Assembly: GCA_004555155.1 (NCBI GenBank)
Contig: SFJH01000071.1
Coordinates: 1-6,901 of the forward strand
Direction: 5' to 3'
Origin: Clostridiales bacterium
Lineage (GTDB): Bacteria > Bacillota > Clostridia > Christensenellales > Aristaeellaceae
Length of the DNA: 6,901 bases
Made by a program: the position numbers and the translations under genes. The notes under the pieces were generated by a model. That model made no database searches, was not told the origin of the DNA, and saw only the letters and a program-made list of their open reading frames with translations. Below, in pieces: positions 5,417-6,901 of the stretch (positions are counted from its first letter, which is position 1; each line of letters begins with the position of its first letter).

Positions 5417-6577
5417 CAGGTATTCGGGGTGATACACGGGCGCGGCCTCCGCCACCCAGGCGGCCACCTGCGCGTCGTAGGCCTCGTCGGCCATCCGGTT
5501 CTGCGCCTCCACGGCCAGCGCGTCCCAAATCTCCTCCGGCGGAACCGGCCCGGCGGGCACGTCGCCCGCGTACAGGATGAAGTGGACGCCCCCGGCGGTG
5601 CGCACCGGGTCAGAGACGTCCCCGATGTTTTGCAGAGAGAACGCCGCCTCGGTGAACTCCGGCACGAACAGCGCGCTGCCCTCGCGCACGATGTAGCCGT
5701 CGGTGGAGTACGGCTCGTAGCGCATGTTCTCATCGTCGCCGTGCGTGCGCATCAGCGCGTCGAAGTCCTCGCCCTGCATCAGCAGCTCCAGCACCTCCGC
5801 CACCCGGTCGTCCAGCTGGGCGTACAGCGCGTCCACCGCCTCCGGGTCGGCGTCCGAAAGGCGGCCCTCGCCCACCAGGGATTCATACGTCAGCGCCATG
5901 GCCTCGTCGAAGCCGATGATGATGTGCTTGATATAGCGCATGCCCTCCGGACGGTAGGCGATCAGATCGTCGTTCATGTACAGGTAGTCGAAATACGTGG
6001 GATCCTCGGCGAACTGCAGCTGCTGGGTTTGGGCCAGCGCGTCGTAATACGCCTGGATGTCGGCCTCCGTCGCCGCGACGTCGCCGCAGATATATTCGTA
6101 GAGCGCGCTGCGCCACCAGTCGGCCAGCCGCGCGTCCAGCAGATCCTGCACGGACTGACCCTCCTCGGCCAGATAGGCCTCCGTGGCCGCGCGGGCCTCG
6201 CCCTCGGTCATGCCCTCCGACGCGCAGAAGTCAATATAATAGGAAATCAGCGCCTCATGGGTGGCCTCGGCGTCGGCCTGCAGCGCCGCGAGGGCCGCCG
6301 CGTCGGGCGTGAGCAGCCCCAGCTCCCCGGCCTTCCCTTGCAGCACCGCGTCCTCCACCATGCCCTCCAGCACCTGCTGCGCCAGAATCGCCGGGTCTTC
6401 CTCGATACCCAGGTCGGCATAGCTGCGCTGCACGGACTGGTATTGCGCCAGCGCGTCCGCATAGGCGATTTCGCCGCCCTCGAATTCTGCAGCGGCGGGC
6501 GCCTCCGCCAGCGCACAGGGCGAAAGGGCCAGAAGTGCCGCCAGCAGCAGCGGCAGGAGCATGTGCTTCGCTTTCAA
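5408..6577 (-). CDS. Exported parvulin-type peptidyl-prolyl isomerase (PrsA/SurA-like foldase)
   Basis: I place the start at the TTG codon 6575-6577, giving 389 residues. The upstream in-frame ATG (6611-6613) overlaps the -10 box, whereas the TTG follows AGGAGG (6586-6591) at 9 nt. The product then opens with a classic signal peptide: Lys2 and Lys4, a Leu/Ala core (7-18), and ALA-EAP (22-27) as a signal peptidase I site. Cys21 is preceded by Pro, so a lipoprotein box is not convincing. Residues about 30-210 form a helical, Ala/Glu-rich chaperone-like region. Residues about 213-340 resemble the rotamase fold: YIKHIIIGF (215-223), DFDALMRTHGDD (271-282), then VPEFTEAAFSL (305-315) and GGVHFILY (329-336), with His218 and His332 at the usual His positions. 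A roughly 45-residue helical stretch lies between the first strand and DFDAL. Such proteins fold secreted proteins at the outer face of the membrane. The protein is notably acidic. Confidence 0.85.
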   Translation of the reverse strand: MKAKHMLLPLLLAALLALSPCALAEAPAAAEFEGGEIAYADALAQYQSVQRSYADLGIEEDPAILAQQVLEGMVEDAVLQGKAGELGLLTPDAAALAALQADAEATHEALISYYIDFCASEGMTEGEARAATEAYLAEEGQSVQDLLDARLADWWRSALYEYICGDVAATEADIQAYYDALAQTQQLQFAEDPTYFDYLYMNDDLIAYRPEGMRYIKHIIIGFDEAMALTYESLVGEGRLSDADPEAVDALYAQLDDRVAEVLELLMQGEDFDALMRTHGDDENMRYEPYSTDGYIVREGSALFVPEFTEAAFSLQNIGDVSDPVRTAGGVHFILYAGDVPAGPVPPEEIWDALAVEAQNRMADEAYDAQVAAWVAEAAPVYHPEYLLQ

Positions 6578-6611
6578 ATGGAGATTCCTCCTCTGATGTG
6601 TATGTTCTTCC

Positions 6612-6641
6612 ATTATATCATTTTTGTGCGTTCTGTGTCAG
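6612..6641 (-). promoter_or_regulatory. Promoter of the parvulin gene
   Basis: On the minus strand, CTGACA (6636-6641), an 18-bp spacer and a perfect TATAAT (6612-6617) with an extended TG (TGATATAAT). The start of transcription should fall near 6605, giving a leader of about 28 nt that contains the AGGAGG. The position of this box excludes the upstream ATG at 6611-6613 as the translation start. Confidence 0.8.
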
Positions 6642-6682
6642 ATATCCGGTAAAATAATTGCGAAGAAAATATGAAAAACGGG

Positions 6683-6711
6683 TTGCACTCTGGGCGGATT
6701 CGTGATATAAT
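6683..6711 (+). promoter_or_regulatory. Upstream tandem promoter (P1) reading out of the window
   Basis: TTGCAC (6683-6688), 17 bp and TATAAT (6706-6711) with an extended TGA before the -10. AT-rich sequence precedes the -35. The box is followed by the 16-nt palindrome AAAAAAGCGCTTTTTT (6726-6741), which any P1 transcript would contain near its 5' end. Confidence 0.65.
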
Positions 6712-6785
6712 GCTTGAAAGCACCGAAAAAAGCGCTTTTTTTGCTGAAAAAGAGCGATTTTCCTCAAAAAAAGTGAAAAAAGGTG

Positions 6786-6814
6786 TTGACAAGCCCGGGA
6801 TGGGCGTGTATAAT
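6786..6814 (+). promoter_or_regulatory. Consensus promoter (P2) with UP-like A-tracts
   Basis: A perfect TTGACA (6786-6791), N17 and TATAAT (6809-6814). Two phased A-tracts (6766-6772 and 6776-6781) lie at about -55 to -40, where an UP element would sit. Complete consensus boxes, A-tracts and a second promoter about 100 bp upstream are typical of rRNA or other stable-RNA operons. Confidence 0.88.
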
Positions 6815-6819
6815 ACATC

Positions 6820-6901
6820 ATGCTGTCGCGGAAACGACGGCGACGATCCTTGAAAACGATACAGAGAATGAGAAGAACAAACAGTCAGATTTCGAAAATG
6901 A
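6820..6901 (+). other. Transcribed leader, probably of an rRNA operon (gene beyond window)
   Basis: From the predicted P2 start there is no ribosome binding site and start codon that open a credible gene before the window ends. The stretch holds a small GTCGC/GCGAC hairpin (6825-6844) and then CCTTGAAAACGATACAG (6849-6865). That A-rich TTGAAAAC-type sequence is of the kind commonly seen just upstream of 16S rRNA in Clostridia. The link to rRNA is inference, because the 16S 5' sequence is not reached. Confidence 0.5.

Noticed and set aside
5408..6577. Lipoprotein assignment for the parvulin, as for PrsA
   Set aside because: The only Cys near the signal peptide is preceded by Ser-Pro, which does not fit a lipobox, and an Ala-Leu-Ala signal peptidase I site follows immediately.
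5378..6652. 424-codon plus-strand open frame opposite the parvulin gene
   Set aside because: Antisense shadow of a clearly supported exported foldase; the translation is biased to Arg, Val and His.
6618..6853. Small open frames on both strands at the right edge
   Set aside because: They contain the -10 and -35 boxes of the plus-strand promoters or overlap the parvulin promoter, and they lack ribosome binding sites. The region reads better as a regulatory stretch.

Overview
The window looks like a high-GC member of the Clostridia or a related Bacillota lineage. The evidence is GC-rich genes with strong AGGAGG-type ribosome binding sites, near-consensus sigma-A promoters, stem-plus-T-run terminators, and Gram-positive gene families (a TipA/Mta-type MerR regulator, a secreted parvulin). 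No marker gene allows a firmer placement.

Layout. Positions 3-332 (+) hold the C-terminal end of a sugar phosphate isomerase/epimerase-type TIM barrel. A perfect 16-bp hairpin at 342-381 separates it from a convergent MerR regulator with a TipAS-like ligand domain (407-1177, -). The MerR gene has its own promoter, with the 19-bp spacer and centred palindrome typical of MerR autoregulation. Upstream of it, on the same strand, is a MATE-family multidrug exporter (1520-2929, -). A second, truncated copy of that exporter's last 44 codons and terminator lies directly downstream of it (about 1290-1464). Next come a 477-bp intergenic region that ends in two tandem terminator repeats (3219-3404), a four-TM polysaccharide-type nucleoside-diphosphate-sugar 4,6-dehydratase (3407-5335, -), and an exported parvulin-type peptidyl-prolyl isomerase (5408-6577, -). 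The AT-richer right edge carries the isomerase promoter on the minus strand. Facing away from it on the plus strand are two tandem promoters, the second a perfect TTGACA-N17-TATAAT with upstream A-tracts. They resemble the promoter and leader region of an rRNA operon, but the RNA gene itself would lie beyond the window.

How the genes may relate. The MerR regulator and MATE exporter plausibly form a drug-sensing and efflux pair, although the visible operator is at the regulator's own promoter and not at the MATE promoter. The dehydratase and the foldase both act at the cell envelope, and each has its own promoter. The most unusual structural point is that two neighbouring genes each have a tandemly duplicated 3' end including the terminator. 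One duplication is about 190 bp in period and carries coding sequence; the other is about 92 bp and is non-coding. I found no clearly new multi-gene system. The best leads are the duplicated 3' ends, a possible internal start that would give a TipAS-only isoform, and the inverted repeat enclosing the dehydratase promoter.
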